From: Microbacterium sp. zg-B185
Lineage (GTDB): Bacteria; Actinomycetota; Actinomycetes; Actinomycetales; Microbacteriaceae
Direction of reading: 5' to 3'
DNA: 64,000 nt
Assembly: GCF_030246885.1 (NCBI RefSeq)
Contig: NZ_CP126739.1
Span: 2,790,001 to 2,854,000 of the forward strand
The number at the start of each line of letters is the position of its first letter. The stretch's first letter is position 1. Shown in pieces: positions 1 through 7,151 of the stretch. The position numbers and the translations under genes are program-made. Under the pieces are notes generated by a model that saw only the letters and a program-made list of their open reading frames with translations, made no database searches and was not told where the DNA came from.

Positions 1-978
1 CGGCTCGCCCTCCCCCGCCTCGCGCAGCGTCCTGCCGGTGAGGGCGAGGAACACGTCGTCGAGGGTCGGTGGGACACCCGTCGCGCTGATGACGCCGATG
101 CCCGCGGCATCCAGCGCCCGCACGGCGGAAGGAAGGAGCCTGTCGCCGGCGGGGGCGGTGAGCACGATGGTTGCCTCGCCGTCTCGGCGAACATCGCGCT
201 CGGTCAGTCCCTGCACGATCCCGGCGGCACGGTCCGCCTCCGCCGGGGAACCGAAGCCGAAGGTCAGCAGGTCCCCGGCCAGGTTCGCCTTCAGGGCGGT
301 CGCCGTGTCGTCGGCGATGACGCGTCCCCTGTCCATGACCATCACCCGCTCCGCGTAGCGGTCCGCCTCCTCGAGGTAGTGCGTCGTGAGGAACACCGTC
401 GTGCCGTGCTGGGCGCGCAGGTCCAGGATGTGCTGCCAGAGGTTCGCCCGACTCTGCGGATCGAGCCCGGTGGAGGGTTCGTCGAGGAACAGCAGGGGTG
501 GCGCGTGCATAAGTCCGAGGGCGATGTCCAGGCGTCGCTTCTGACCGCCGCTGAGCTGCTGCACGGAGCGAGTGGCGAAGCTGCCCAGATCGAGGGAGTG
601 GATGAGCTCCTCGGCACGTCTGGCCGACGCCGAGCGGGTCATGCCGTAGAACGCCCCCTGGCTGAGCAGCTCGTCGCGCACTCGCTGCGAGAAGCTGCCG
701 CTGGTGAGCTGACCCACGTAGCCGATGCGCGCGCGCACCTCGGCGGGGCGGCGCAGGATGTCGTGTCCCACGACGCGCGCGGTTCCCGACGTCGGCGGGA
801 TCAGGGTGGTGAGCATGCGCAGACTCGTGGACTTGCCGGCGCCGTTGGGCCCGAGAAAGGCGACGAGTTCACCGCGATCGACACGGAAGGTCAGGTCGGT
901 CACGGCGTCGACGGTCTTCTTCTTCACTGCGAAGCGCTTGGTCAGGCCCTGCGCTTGGATGATCGGTTCCTTCGTCAT
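1..978 (-). CDS. ABC transporter ATP-binding protein (DrrA-like), truncated by window edge
   Basis: ATPase subunit of an ABC exporter of the daunorubicin-resistance (DrrA/CcmA) type, expected to power a membrane permease encoded beyond the left edge. From the ATG at 978 the frame is open for 326 codons to base 1, so the C-terminus is missing. Walker A reads GPNGAGKS, the signature reads LSGGQKRRLD, Walker B reads LLFLDEPSTGLDP, and the H-loop TTHYLEEAD follows. The region after the nucleotide-binding domain resembles the DUF4162-type tail common in DrrA proteins (inference). It is divergent from the WYL regulator at 1040 with a 61-bp shared promoter region, so that regulator may control it. 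Substrate unknown. Confidence 0.93.
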   Translation of the reverse strand, partial: MTKEPIIQAQGLTKRFAVKKKTVDAVTDLTFRVDRGELVAFLGPNGAGKSTSLRMLTTLIPPTSGTARVVGHDILRRPAEVRARIGYVGQLTSGSFSQRVRDELLSQGAFYGMTRSASARRAEELIHSLDLGSFATRSVQQLSGGQKRRLDIALGLMHAPPLLFLDEPSTGLDPQSRANLWQHILDLRAQHGTTVFLTTHYLEEADRYAERVMVMDRGRVIADDTATALKANLAGDLLTFGFGSPAEADRAAGIVQGLTERDVRRDGEATIVLTAPAGDRLLPSAVRALDAAGIGVISATGVPPTLDDVFLALTGRTLREAGEGEP

Positions 979-1039
979 GGAGCGACGGTAAGACCGATCC
1001 AGGACACATCCGGTCCGCGATATCGGGCAATCTTGTCGC

Positions 1040-2026
1040 ATGTCCGACACGACCACCCGAGCGCTCACCCTGCTGAACCTGCTGCAGACGCACCGCCACT
1101 GGCCCGGGGCAGAACTCGCCCAGCGCATGGGCGTCACCGAGCGCACGGTCCGGCGCGACGTCGAGCGCCTCCGCGAACTGGGCTACCGCATCGAGTCCAC
1201 ACCGGGCGTCGCGGGCGGCTACCGCCTCGAGGCGGGCAGCGCCGTGCCGCCGCTGCTCCTGAACGACGAGGAGGCGGTAGCCATGGCGATCGGGCTGCGG
1301 GTGGCCGCCGCGCAGCGCCTGGTCGGCGGGCCGGAGACCACACTCACCGCCCTGGCGAAGCTGGAGCAGGTGCTGCCTGCCCCGCTGCGCAGACGTGTCA
1401 CGGCCCTGGCGGATGCCGTCCAGCCGGCCGGAATCCGCACCGGCGAAGCCGTCTCCACGGAGGTGCTGGGCGAGCTCGCGCTGGCCTGCCGCGATCACGA
1501 ACGGGTGCGCTTCACCTACACCGCGGCATCCGGGGAGGTCTCGCACCGCCGGGTGGAACCGCACACGCTGGCCCCCGCAGACCGGCACTGGTATCTGCTG
1601 TGCTGGGACGTGGAGCGCGAGGACTGGCGGACTTTCCGCGTGGACCGCGTGAGCGACATCGCCCACACGCGCGTGCTGTTCCCTACGCGGGAACTGACCC
1701 CCGAGCAGATCGAGGAGTTCATCCTGGTCGCCCGCTCGTGGGTGCGCACCGCCGTCGAGACGGAGCTTGTGATGGATCTGCCGATCCAGGCGATGCGCGA
1801 GGCCTTCGGCCAGTGGAGCCAGGGCGCCACCGCGGAAGGTGGCGATCGCACCCGGTGGCCGGTCGGCGGTCAGGACTTCCGCGAGACGATGTACGGCATG
1901 GCGTGGATCCCCGCCGGAGTCGAGTACACCACCGATCTCGCCGAGCCGGCCCGCTCCGAGCTGCGCGAGACGCTCGGGCGCATGCTGCGGGCGCTGGACG
2001 CCGCACCTCCGCCCCGCTCCGGCTGA
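1040..2026 (+). CDS. WYL-domain transcriptional regulator (YafY type)
   Basis: Helix-turn-helix regulator with a ligand-sensing WYL domain, 328 aa. The N-terminus (about residues 5-60) is a DeoR/HTH_11-like winged helix with TERTVRRDVERLRELGY. The middle (about 140-210) holds the WYL fold, with RVEPHTLAP and WYLLCWDVEREDWRTFRVDR; the C-terminal part is the WCX-like extension. It starts with ATG close to the divergent ABC ATPase gene, which is its most likely target. An imperfect dyad (ACCGAT...ATCCGGT, about 990-1012) lies in the shared intergenic region. A second regulator of the same architecture lies at 7152. Effector unknown. Confidence 0.93.
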   Translation: MSDTTTRALTLLNLLQTHRHWPGAELAQRMGVTERTVRRDVERLRELGYRIESTPGVAGGYRLEAGSAVPPLLLNDEEAVAMAIGLRVAAAQRLVGGPETTLTALAKLEQVLPAPLRRRVTALADAVQPAGIRTGEAVSTEVLGELALACRDHERVRFTYTAASGEVSHRRVEPHTLAPADRHWYLLCWDVEREDWRTFRVDRVSDIAHTRVLFPTRELTPEQIEEFILVARSWVRTAVETELVMDLPIQAMREAFGQWSQGATAEGGDRTRWPVGGQDFRETMYGMAWIPAGVEYTTDLAEPARSELRETLGRMLRALDAAPPPRSG

Positions 2027-2182
2027 GACACGGGGTCGGCGGGTGCGTGCACCGGAGCGGTGGGAGCTTGCGGGTGAGTGCGGGCGCTGAGGACCGCCCC
2101 GCCCCGTCACGCTGCGTCGTAAAGGGAAACGTTCCGTCGCATCCACACCGCGGCCGCGCGGGCGTCGATAACGTGGGGCCAT

Positions 2183-2258
2183 CGCGGCGATCCGGGTGGA
2201 CCCGGGCCCTGGTTCATACCCGGTGGCGTTGCGGGTTCGACTCCCGCCGTCGCGTCCA
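2183..2258 (+). tRNA. tRNA-like fold with CAT anticodon, probably degenerate
   Basis: This 76-nt segment folds partly as a tRNA. A 7-bp acceptor stem pairs 2183-2189 with 2248-2254 (one G-T pair). The T-arm GCGGG-TTCGACT-CCCGC is perfect, and an encoded CCA ends at 2258. A loop TTCATAC places a CAT anticodon between T33 and A37. Against a functional tRNA: position 8 is A rather than T, the D-arm is atypical with a short loop, and the anticodon stem has a C-T mismatch. It could be a tRNA pseudogene, the tRNA 3' end left by an integrated element, or chance. It lies beside a gene-poor segment with phage- and IS-like fragments, which fits an attachment-site remnant. Confidence 0.35.
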
Positions 2259-2363
2259 CTCGATGTGCTCCGGGTTGTGCTCATGCTGCATATAGAATGT
2301 CGCCACCGGGCACTCATGGAGGGCCACCGTCGCCTCGATCGGAAGGTCTCATCATGAAACGAC

Positions 2364-2537
2364 ATGAGCAATCCGGTTGTCCTGCCAGTGAACCAGAACG
2401 AACACCTGTTCTCGTTGATCGGCAACAGATATGGCGGAGACGGCATAGTCACATTCACCCCCGCAACGTTGGATGACCCGGGTCAGCCGGTGACGGGGGG
2501 AATGTGCAACGACGGCCAATACCCTGTCCTTGACTAG
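2364..2537 (+). CDS. short phage tail-collar / microcystin-dependent-type protein
   Basis: A 57-aa protein starting at ATG 2364, preceded by GGAAGG. The segment LPVNQNEHLFSLIGNRYGGD matches the signature of the phage tail collar (MdpB) family, whose members carry a Q-N-x-x-LFSL-x-G-x-x-YGGDG core, and the C-terminal GQYPVLD resembles the family's closing G-x-YP motif. Family members are normally over 100 residues and start with a GEI-type strand and a CDGQ motif, so this copy lacks the usual N-terminus. It may be a trimmed stand-alone module or a remnant of a larger gene. It sits in a segment otherwise poor in genes, near a possible transposase remnant. Confidence 0.55.
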   Translation: MSNPVVLPVNQNEHLFSLIGNRYGGDGIVTFTPATLDDPGQPVTGGMCNDGQYPVLD

Positions 2538-2599
2538 GGACAGGCACTCTCGCACGCACGTGTCTACGAAGCCATAGGCGAGTTCCGCGACCCGCAGGG

Positions 2600-2755
2600 T
2601 CAGTAGTCGTCCGCGGTGCGAGGTCGACTTCGTCGGCTGTCTCCGGCTGAGCCGTGGGTCCACGGCGAAGCTGGTCGATCCTCCTCCGTGACAAGCGCAT
2701 CCGACGTCTCGTCGTCGACGAACAGCGTCGTGTCAGCAAAAGCGATGTGTTTCAC
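2600..2755 (-). CDS. small hypothetical protein, possibly truncated
   Basis: From a GTG at 2755 this frame gives a 51-aa product beginning VKHIAFADTTLFVDDETSDA, a stretch that looks protein-like (a beta hairpin followed by an acidic helix) and resembles N-termini of small Microbacteriaceae hypothetical proteins. After about residue 24 the translation turns into low-quality Arg/Ser-rich sequence, suggesting a frameshift or truncation. No function can be assigned. It is convergent with the tail-collar-like gene at 2364. Confidence 0.25.
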   Translation of the reverse strand: MKHIAFADTTLFVDDETSDALVTEEDRPASPWTHGSAGDSRRSRPRTADDY

Positions 2756-3054
2756 CCGCACAGCCTCACCGAGCGACGGGAACGCGCAGGACGGCCTTGA
2801 CAACGCCATGGCGCTGCACCCCAAATCGGCATTGGTGGAGTCATGGCACGACCGCCGTCGTCATGCTGGCTCTAGCCGCGGTCGCCGCAGGTTGAGCTCG
2901 TCGGGGAAGTTCCGGTTTTCGCCTGCCACGAGGTGCGGCCAGGTCAAGCCCCGACCCAGTTCCCGAGCCCACGCGTACCTCTGTCTTATCGGTCTGTTGC
3001 GCCGAAGGAGGATCCGCATGATCGACCTGGCCGTCTCCATCCGTCCGATCACCA

Positions 3055-3089
3055 CGTCGCTAGGACGACCACCTCGTCGTTAGGACGAC
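3055..3089 (+). repeat. two-copy 15-bp direct repeat, 20-bp period
   Basis: CGTCGCTAGGACGAC at 3055-3069 and CGTCGTTAGGACGAC at 3075-3089 differ at one base. The 20-bp period would place both copies on roughly the same DNA face, which would suit a tandem protein-binding site, but no gene starts immediately downstream. Confidence 0.5.
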
Positions 3090-3186
3090 GGAGGCGCGCA
3101 CCTCCCCCGACCTGGACCGCCACGCTGGCCGACGTTCGCCGCGCACGGGCTCATCGTTCCAGCCTCCTTTGACGTGCATCGTCGGC

Positions 3187-3213
3187 AGCGACCAGCGGTC
3201 TCGGCTGGTCGCT
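3187..3213. other. perfect 10-bp hairpin
   Basis: AGCGACCAGC (3187-3196) pairs perfectly with GCTGGTCGCT (3204-3213) around a 7-nt loop. No T-run follows, so an intrinsic terminator is uncertain. It lies about 130 bp upstream of the DUF7882 gene start and could be a regulatory dyad. Confidence 0.4.
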
Positions 3214-3344
3214 CGCTACCCCGGCGGCAGGTGACGCCTGCAGGAGGAGCGTCCACCGCAAAGCCGGGAGACTCCGGGACGAGCGGATTGACGTACGCCG
3301 AACCTCTGTGGCCAAAACGTCGGGTCCGGCCTATCGTGTCCGGT

Positions 3345-3815
3345 GTGGGCACCCTTTACTACGGCGGATCGGCTACCGCCATCACGGTTGAGGACCGCGC
3401 TCTCGCGCACCTGAAAGTCGTTGTGGCGACGAAGCTGCGTCGTCAGGAGAGCTTCACGCTGTCGTGGGTGCACCCTGCGGATCAGCCGCGCGGGCGGTCG
3501 ACGATCTGGTTGCAGCCGTCCATCCCGCTGCGCTTCGTGTTCGATGACCCGGAACCGACGACCTTGAATCCGCAGTGGGTTCAGGAGCTGGCCAGCTCAG
3601 CGAACTCCTCGGGCGGTATCACGCTGACAGCGGAGCACTTCGACACCGACGGTGACCCCGATCACGAAGCGGAAACGGAGTCGTTGTCCGTGGGCAAGGT
3701 GCGGATCGACGACCTCGCGATCGACAACCTCACCATCGCCGGCCCCCCTGTCGGCCAAGACACCAACCCTCCCGCCGTTCGTCGCTCCGAAACCGAGGAT
3801 CACCGCCAAGACTGA
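3345..3815 (+). CDS. DUF7882 family protein
   Basis: A 156-aa protein from GTG 3345, beginning VGTLYYGGSATAITVEDRAL, with KLRRQESFTLSW further on. This is the pattern of the DUF7882 family, common in Microbacteriaceae and often misannotated as a DNA-ligase-associated protein. The conserved core (about residues 1-95) ends near NPQWVQELASSANSSGG; the acidic tail (about 96-156) is variable. The frame is open upstream to about 3174, but homology begins at the GTG. Function unknown. No operon partner is visible: the nearest gene downstream is the convergent TetR gene, with a possible transposase remnant between. Confidence 0.82.
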   Translation: MGTLYYGGSATAITVEDRALAHLKVVVATKLRRQESFTLSWVHPADQPRGRSTIWLQPSIPLRFVFDDPEPTTLNPQWVQELASSANSSGGITLTAEHFDTDGDPDHEAETESLSVGKVRIDDLAIDNLTIAGPPVGQDTNPPAVRRSETEDHRQD

Positions 3816-3819
3816 GTCG

Positions 3820-4040
3820 ACCTCAGATCTGCACTTGTCGGGCGACGATCTGTTCGGCGACATCGCGGATTCGGGTGCGGTTTCTGCGGGCGTGATCGTA
3901 ACCGGCTGCTGCAGCCACCACCCCGACGGAAGGCCCGTGAGCCGAACCTGCGTTCCCAGCCCACCTTTGTTGCCCGGCAACCGGTCGCGGTCCTGGTGGC
4001 GCCCGCGGTCGATCCCGGCGGAGACGTCATGCTGCTTGCG
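3820..4040 (-). pseudogene. possible IS5-type transposase fragment
   Basis: On the minus strand one frame reads GNKGGLGTQVRLTGLPSGWW and then QQPVTITPAETAPE. This resembles the G-R-S-x-GG-L-T-T-K-I-H-L ... P-L-x-x-V-x-T-P-G-Q-x-x-D core of IS5-family DDE transposases, with several substitutions. Neither end of a transposase gene is present and the frame runs into antisense of DUF7882. It lies directly downstream of the TetR stop codon. I treat it as a decayed insertion-sequence fragment. The match is by eye and partial. Confidence 0.35.
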
Positions 4041-4044
4041 CGTA

Positions 4045-4761
4045 CTACTGCGATATCTCTCGTTCGAGGCGGTCCAGGAGAGCTTCGAGCGAAACCTCGA
4101 ACTCTTCGTCGCTGCGGTCTTTGCTGAGCAGGGCTCGCAGGCGTCGGACCTCTGGCGCGGTGTCCAAGGGGACCTGCCCATCACCCTCGGGTATGGTCGC
4201 GCCGCCTTCGTCGAGGGGCTCCTCAACGGGACCGGTTTCAGCGCCTCGCGTCGCGGACTCCAGGAGTAGATGACCGAGCAGAAAACTGCTGAACGATCGG
4301 TACGCGTCCACTGCCTGCGCGTCAGTGAATCCGTGGCTGATGAGCGCACTGAGGAAGGTGTTGACGACCTCGATGCTGCGCAGCGGGGGTCGTAGCCAAG
4401 GTGCTGCCGGATGGCGTGTGGCAACGAGGGGGAACGCCTTCGGGTGTTCGATTGCGATGCGTCGCACCTCATGGGCGACGGTTTGCAGGAAGCCCTGCCA
4501 GTGCTCCGCTAGCTCGTCGTCCAGCCTCGACGTCAGGTCTCCCATCAGCAGCGCGACGACGCCTTCCAGCAGATCCTCCTTGCCCTGCACGTGCCGATAC
4601 AGGGACATGGCTTCCACGCCCAAGTCCTGCCCCAAAGACCGCATCGACAAACCGTGCGCCCCCGAGCGGTCGATCTGATCCAGGGCCGCCTGGACGATCA
4701 GGTCACGACTGAGTCGGCGCGTCGAGCTGCCCGCCGACTTCTTGCTCGCGGACGGCGTCAT
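4045..4761 (-). CDS. TetR/AcrR family regulator (TetR_C_1-like)
   Basis: A 238-aa repressor. The N-terminal HTH (about residues 15-62) carries LSMRSLGQDLGVEAMSLYRH, and the C-terminal half resembles the TetR_C ligand/dimerisation domain of TetR itself. The ATG at 4761 is preferred over a TTG at 4785 because GGAG sits about 8 nt upstream of it. It is divergent from the membrane-protein gene at 4892, and a perfect 7-3-7 palindrome (4832-4848) lies between them, so it probably represses both itself and the 4892-6448 genes. Ligand unknown. Confidence 0.9.
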   Translation of the reverse strand: MTPSASKKSAGSSTRRLSRDLIVQAALDQIDRSGAHGLSMRSLGQDLGVEAMSLYRHVQGKEDLLEGVVALLMGDLTSRLDDELAEHWQGFLQTVAHEVRRIAIEHPKAFPLVATRHPAAPWLRPPLRSIEVVNTFLSALISHGFTDAQAVDAYRSFSSFLLGHLLLESATRGAETGPVEEPLDEGGATIPEGDGQVPLDTAPEVRRLRALLSKDRSDEEFEVSLEALLDRLEREISQ

Positions 4762-4831
4762 ACTCCACTCTCCTGCCTGACACAAGTCCCACCGTGCCGG
4801 TTCATCCCTGCCGTTACGCTCACGCTAGTCA

Positions 4832-4848
4832 TGCTTACGGTGTAAGCA
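4832..4848. promoter_or_regulatory. TetR-type operator, perfect palindrome
   Basis: TGCTTAC-GGT-GTAAGCA is a perfect 7-bp inverted repeat with a 3-bp centre, in the 130-bp region between the divergent TetR gene and the membrane-protein gene at 4892. Size and place are typical of an autoregulatory TetR operator (inference). Confidence 0.7.
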
Positions 4849-4891
4849 ACGACCGTGTTGGTTCGCATCACGTCCTATCGAGGAGGCAATC

Positions 4892-5587
4892 ATGGCCCGC
4901 AACAGTTCCAATCATGTCGACGGTGCGGCGGCGCACGCTGTGACGACAGACAACGACGCGACGAAGGAGTCGCTGATCGGCACCGAACGTCGCGGACGCC
5001 CGGCGAACGTGTCGTGGGGGTCGATCTTCGCCGGCGTGGTGACATTTCTGGCCGTGACCGTGCTGCTCTCACTAGTGACCGCAGGAATCGGCCTTGGTGG
5101 CTCCGGCGTCGGGGCGGGCATCTGGAGTGTTGTCGCGCTCGCTCTGGCCCTCGCCGCAGCAGGTTACGTCGCCGGCGCGCTTGCCGTCCGAAGCGGACTG
5201 CTGCATGGATTCCTGACGTGGGCCACCTCGCTCGTGGTCGCTCTCGCGTTGACGGTGTGGCTCAGCGCCAGCCTGCTTGGCGCCGTTGGGGGAGTGGTCA
5301 GCTCCGCTACGCAAGCGCTGTCCGGAACCGACGTGACCCAGGTCGCGGAGGACATTCAGGGCAACGTCGATGAGGAGGAGGCGCAGGATCAAGCCGATGA
5401 GGCACTCGAGGACGCGCAGCAGACAGCCGAGGATGCCGCGGACACCGCCCAAGCGGGCGCATGGTGGGGATTCGCCGGCCTGCTCCTCGGCGCCGTGATC
5501 GCCGCCCTAGGAGGCATGCTCGGCGTGCGCACCGTGGTCAATCGTGACGGCCGGGACGAGGTCGTGGCCGTACGCAACACCCGCTAG
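4892..5587 (+). CDS. four-helix membrane protein, stress-type
   Basis: A 231-aa integral membrane protein of unknown function. Three hydrophobic segments lie at about residues 43-70, 76-98 and 104-135. An acidic, Glu/Asp/Ala-rich helical stretch follows at about 145-185, and a fourth membrane segment at about 190-215. It begins at ATG after AGGAGG, just downstream of the TetR operator, and is followed 72 bp later by the PRC-barrel/DUF2382 gene, so the pair is probably one TetR-controlled unit. The organisation resembles envelope-stress genes in actinobacteria and cyanobacteria. No enzyme motif is visible. Confidence 0.85.
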   Translation: MARNSSNHVDGAAAHAVTTDNDATKESLIGTERRGRPANVSWGSIFAGVVTFLAVTVLLSLVTAGIGLGGSGVGAGIWSVVALALALAAAGYVAGALAVRSGLLHGFLTWATSLVVALALTVWLSASLLGAVGGVVSSATQALSGTDVTQVAEDIQGNVDEEEAQDQADEALEDAQQTAEDAADTAQAGAWWGFAGLLLGAVIAALGGMLGVRTVVNRDGRDEVVAVRNTR

Positions 5588-5659
5588 CCGGCGCGTCACC
5601 GCCAATGCAGACAGCCGTTTCATCCCTCGCCACACGACAACGAAGGAAGCAGGAGAACA

Positions 5660-6448
5660 ATGATCAACGCACACACGCTAAACAGCCTCATCGGCAGCGA
5701 TGTGATCGGCTCGGACGGTCACAAGATCGGCACCGTCGGTCAGGTCTATGTGGACACGGAAACGGGCGCCCCATCCTGGGTATCGGTTCGTACCGGGTTG
5801 TTCGGGATGTCAGCGACGTTCGTTCCCGTCGACGAGGCGGACCAGGCCGGCGCGGAGCTTCGCGTGCCCTATACGAAAGACTTCGTGAAGGACGCTCCGC
5901 GCATCGACGCTGATGGCTCTCTCGAGCACTCTCAGGAGGATGAGCTCTACGCCTACTACGGGAACGGCTCCACCGGTGCTGTCGGCACGACCGTCGGTCA
6001 CGACCAAGAGGCCGCAGCCGACACCACCGTCGGCTACGACACCTCCGGCCCCACCACCGATGACGCGATGACGCGTTCCGAGGAGCGGCTGCGCGTCGGC
6101 ACCGAGAAGGTGGAGACCGGCCGGGCGCGCCTGCGCAAGTACGTGGTCACCGAGAACGAAACCGTCACCGTGCCGGTCACGCGCGAAGAGGTGCGTATCG
6201 AGCGTGAGCCGATTACCGAAGCGAATGTCGGCGACGCGACGAGGGGTCCGGACATCAGCGAGGAGGAGCACGAGGTGGTCCTGACCGAGGAGCGCCCCGT
6301 CGTCGCGAAGGAGACCGTACCGGTCGAACGCGTCCGTCTCGATAAGGCGACAGTGACGGAGGAGCAGACGGTCACCGAGCAGGTGCGCAAGGAAGAGATC
6401 GACTACGACGACGGTGCGATCCGTCCGGATCGCACCGACCGCACCTGA
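5660..6448 (+). CDS. PRC-barrel and DUF2382 (YsnF/AvaK-type) protein
   Basis: A 262-aa soluble protein. The N-terminal PRC-barrel (about residues 1-85) contains LIGSDVIGSDGHKIGTVGQV. A low-complexity linker (about 90-140) follows. The C-terminal DUF2382 domain (about 145-250) has the typical charged pattern, with RLRKYVVTENETVTVPVTRE and VPVERVRLDKATVTEEQ. DUF2382 proteins are stress-induced in several lineages, but their activity is unknown. ATG 5660 is preceded by AGGAG. It lies after the four-helix membrane protein and before a strong terminator, so it is probably the last gene of the TetR-controlled unit. Confidence 0.93.
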   Translation: MINAHTLNSLIGSDVIGSDGHKIGTVGQVYVDTETGAPSWVSVRTGLFGMSATFVPVDEADQAGAELRVPYTKDFVKDAPRIDADGSLEHSQEDELYAYYGNGSTGAVGTTVGHDQEAAADTTVGYDTSGPTTDDAMTRSEERLRVGTEKVETGRARLRKYVVTENETVTVPVTREEVRIEREPITEANVGDATRGPDISEEEHEVVLTEERPVVAKETVPVERVRLDKATVTEEQTVTEQVRKEEIDYDDGAIRPDRTDRT

Positions 6449-6464
6449 TCGCTCACCACGACCC

Positions 6465-6502
6465 GGGCGGGCAGCCTCGAAGACCCCGGAGGCTGCCCGC
6501 CC
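6465..6502 (+). terminator. intrinsic-type terminator hairpin
   Basis: A perfect 14-bp stem (GGGCGGGCAGCCTC / GAGGCTGCCCGCCC) with a 10-nt loop, directly after the DUF2382 gene and before the convergent glyoxalase gene. It probably serves both strands; no clear T-run. Confidence 0.7.
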
Positions 6503-6593
6503 GCTCCACCGTCGCGGCACCGGAGTCGCGCGGAAACAACTGGTTCGCGGTCTTCGGCGCCGTCGTGGTGATTTGCAGCCGAACGGAGCCCGT

Positions 6594-7052
6594 CTACCGC
6601 GGGGCGGCGACGTCGAGGATCCAGGTCACGCCGAACCTGTCGCGGAGCATGCCGAAGCCCGGACTCCATGCGGACGCCGCGAGCGGCTCGACGATGGAGG
6701 CGCCGACCGAGAGCGCGGCCCAATATCGCCCGACCTCGTCGAGGGTCTCTCCGCGCACCGAGACGAAAAAGGGCTGGTCCGTGATGGTGGTGCCGTTCTC
6801 ACGACGGGTGGAGCCGGCCGCCGCGGCCGAGCCCTCTGATCGGCCGGGGATGTCGTAGGCCATGATCCGGAAGCCGTCAGCGGTCTCGATCTGGCCGAAG
6901 ACGACCTTCTCGGCGCCGGGACGTTCCTGGGGCATGCCGAAGTCGCCGTAGGTGGCGATCGTGGCCTCGCCGCCGAAGACGGACCGGTAGAACTCGAGCG
7001 CCGCGCGGGCGTCGCCGCGGAAGTTCAGGTGGGTGGTGGTCGTGATGCTCAT
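6594..7052 (-). CDS. VOC/glyoxalase-fold protein (PhnB-like)
   Basis: A 152-aa protein of the vicinal-oxygen-chelate superfamily, PhnB-like branch (formerly called 3-demethylubiquinone methyltransferase-like). It shows RGDARAALEFYRSVFGGEAT near the N-terminus, KVVFGQIETADGFRIMAYD in the middle and WSPGFGMLRDRFGVTWILDV at the end. ATG 7052 is chosen because GAGGAG sits just upstream. Members of this branch often lack defined catalysis, so no substrate is assigned. It is divergent from the WYL regulator at 7152 and shares its operator-like inverted repeat. Confidence 0.9.
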   Translation of the reverse strand: MSITTTTHLNFRGDARAALEFYRSVFGGEATIATYGDFGMPQERPGAEKVVFGQIETADGFRIMAYDIPGRSEGSAAAAGSTRRENGTTITDQPFFVSVRGETLDEVGRYWAALSVGASIVEPLAASAWSPGFGMLRDRFGVTWILDVAAPR

Positions 7053-7106
7053 GTCTGCTCCTCGTGAGACATGGCCGAGTTCTCCCGGCAGCAACCAGCC
7101 TCACAG

Positions 7107-7135
7107 CTGTATAGGTCAGCTACTGTCCTATACAG
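7107..7135. promoter_or_regulatory. inverted-repeat operator between VOC gene and WYL regulator
   Basis: CTGTATAGG (7107-7115) and CCTATACAG (7127-7135) form a perfect 9-bp inverted repeat with an 11-bp spacer, centred about 31 bp upstream of the regulator's ATG and about 69 bp upstream of the VOC gene's ATG. The centre-to-centre distance of the arms is 20 bp, about two helical turns. It is a good candidate site for the WYL regulator (inference). Confidence 0.65.
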
Positions 7136-7151
7136 AAACTACGATCGAGGG

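Larger units (their letters stand above)
2761..3344. other. gene-poor stretch without a supported gene
   Basis: No frame here has convincing family motifs or a typical high-GC third-position pattern. A 21-codon frame at 3018-3083 has a good ribosome binding site (GGAGGA) but no recognisable product. The stretch contains a 15-bp direct repeat (3055-3089) and a hairpin (3187-3213), both listed separately. Confidence 0.4.

Noticed and set aside
379..2458. Very long open frames on both strands covering the ABC ATPase and WYL regulator
   Set aside because: Arg/Ala/Pro-rich translations without motifs; they are out-of-frame shadows typical of high-GC DNA.
2352..2663. 103-residue minus-strand frame
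   Set aside because: Partly protein-like, but its third-position GC is lower than in neighbours and it lies antisense to the tail-collar-like frame, which has recognisable family motifs.
3018..3083. 21-codon frame with a strong ribosome binding site
   Set aside because: Too short and without motif or downstream partner; could be chance.
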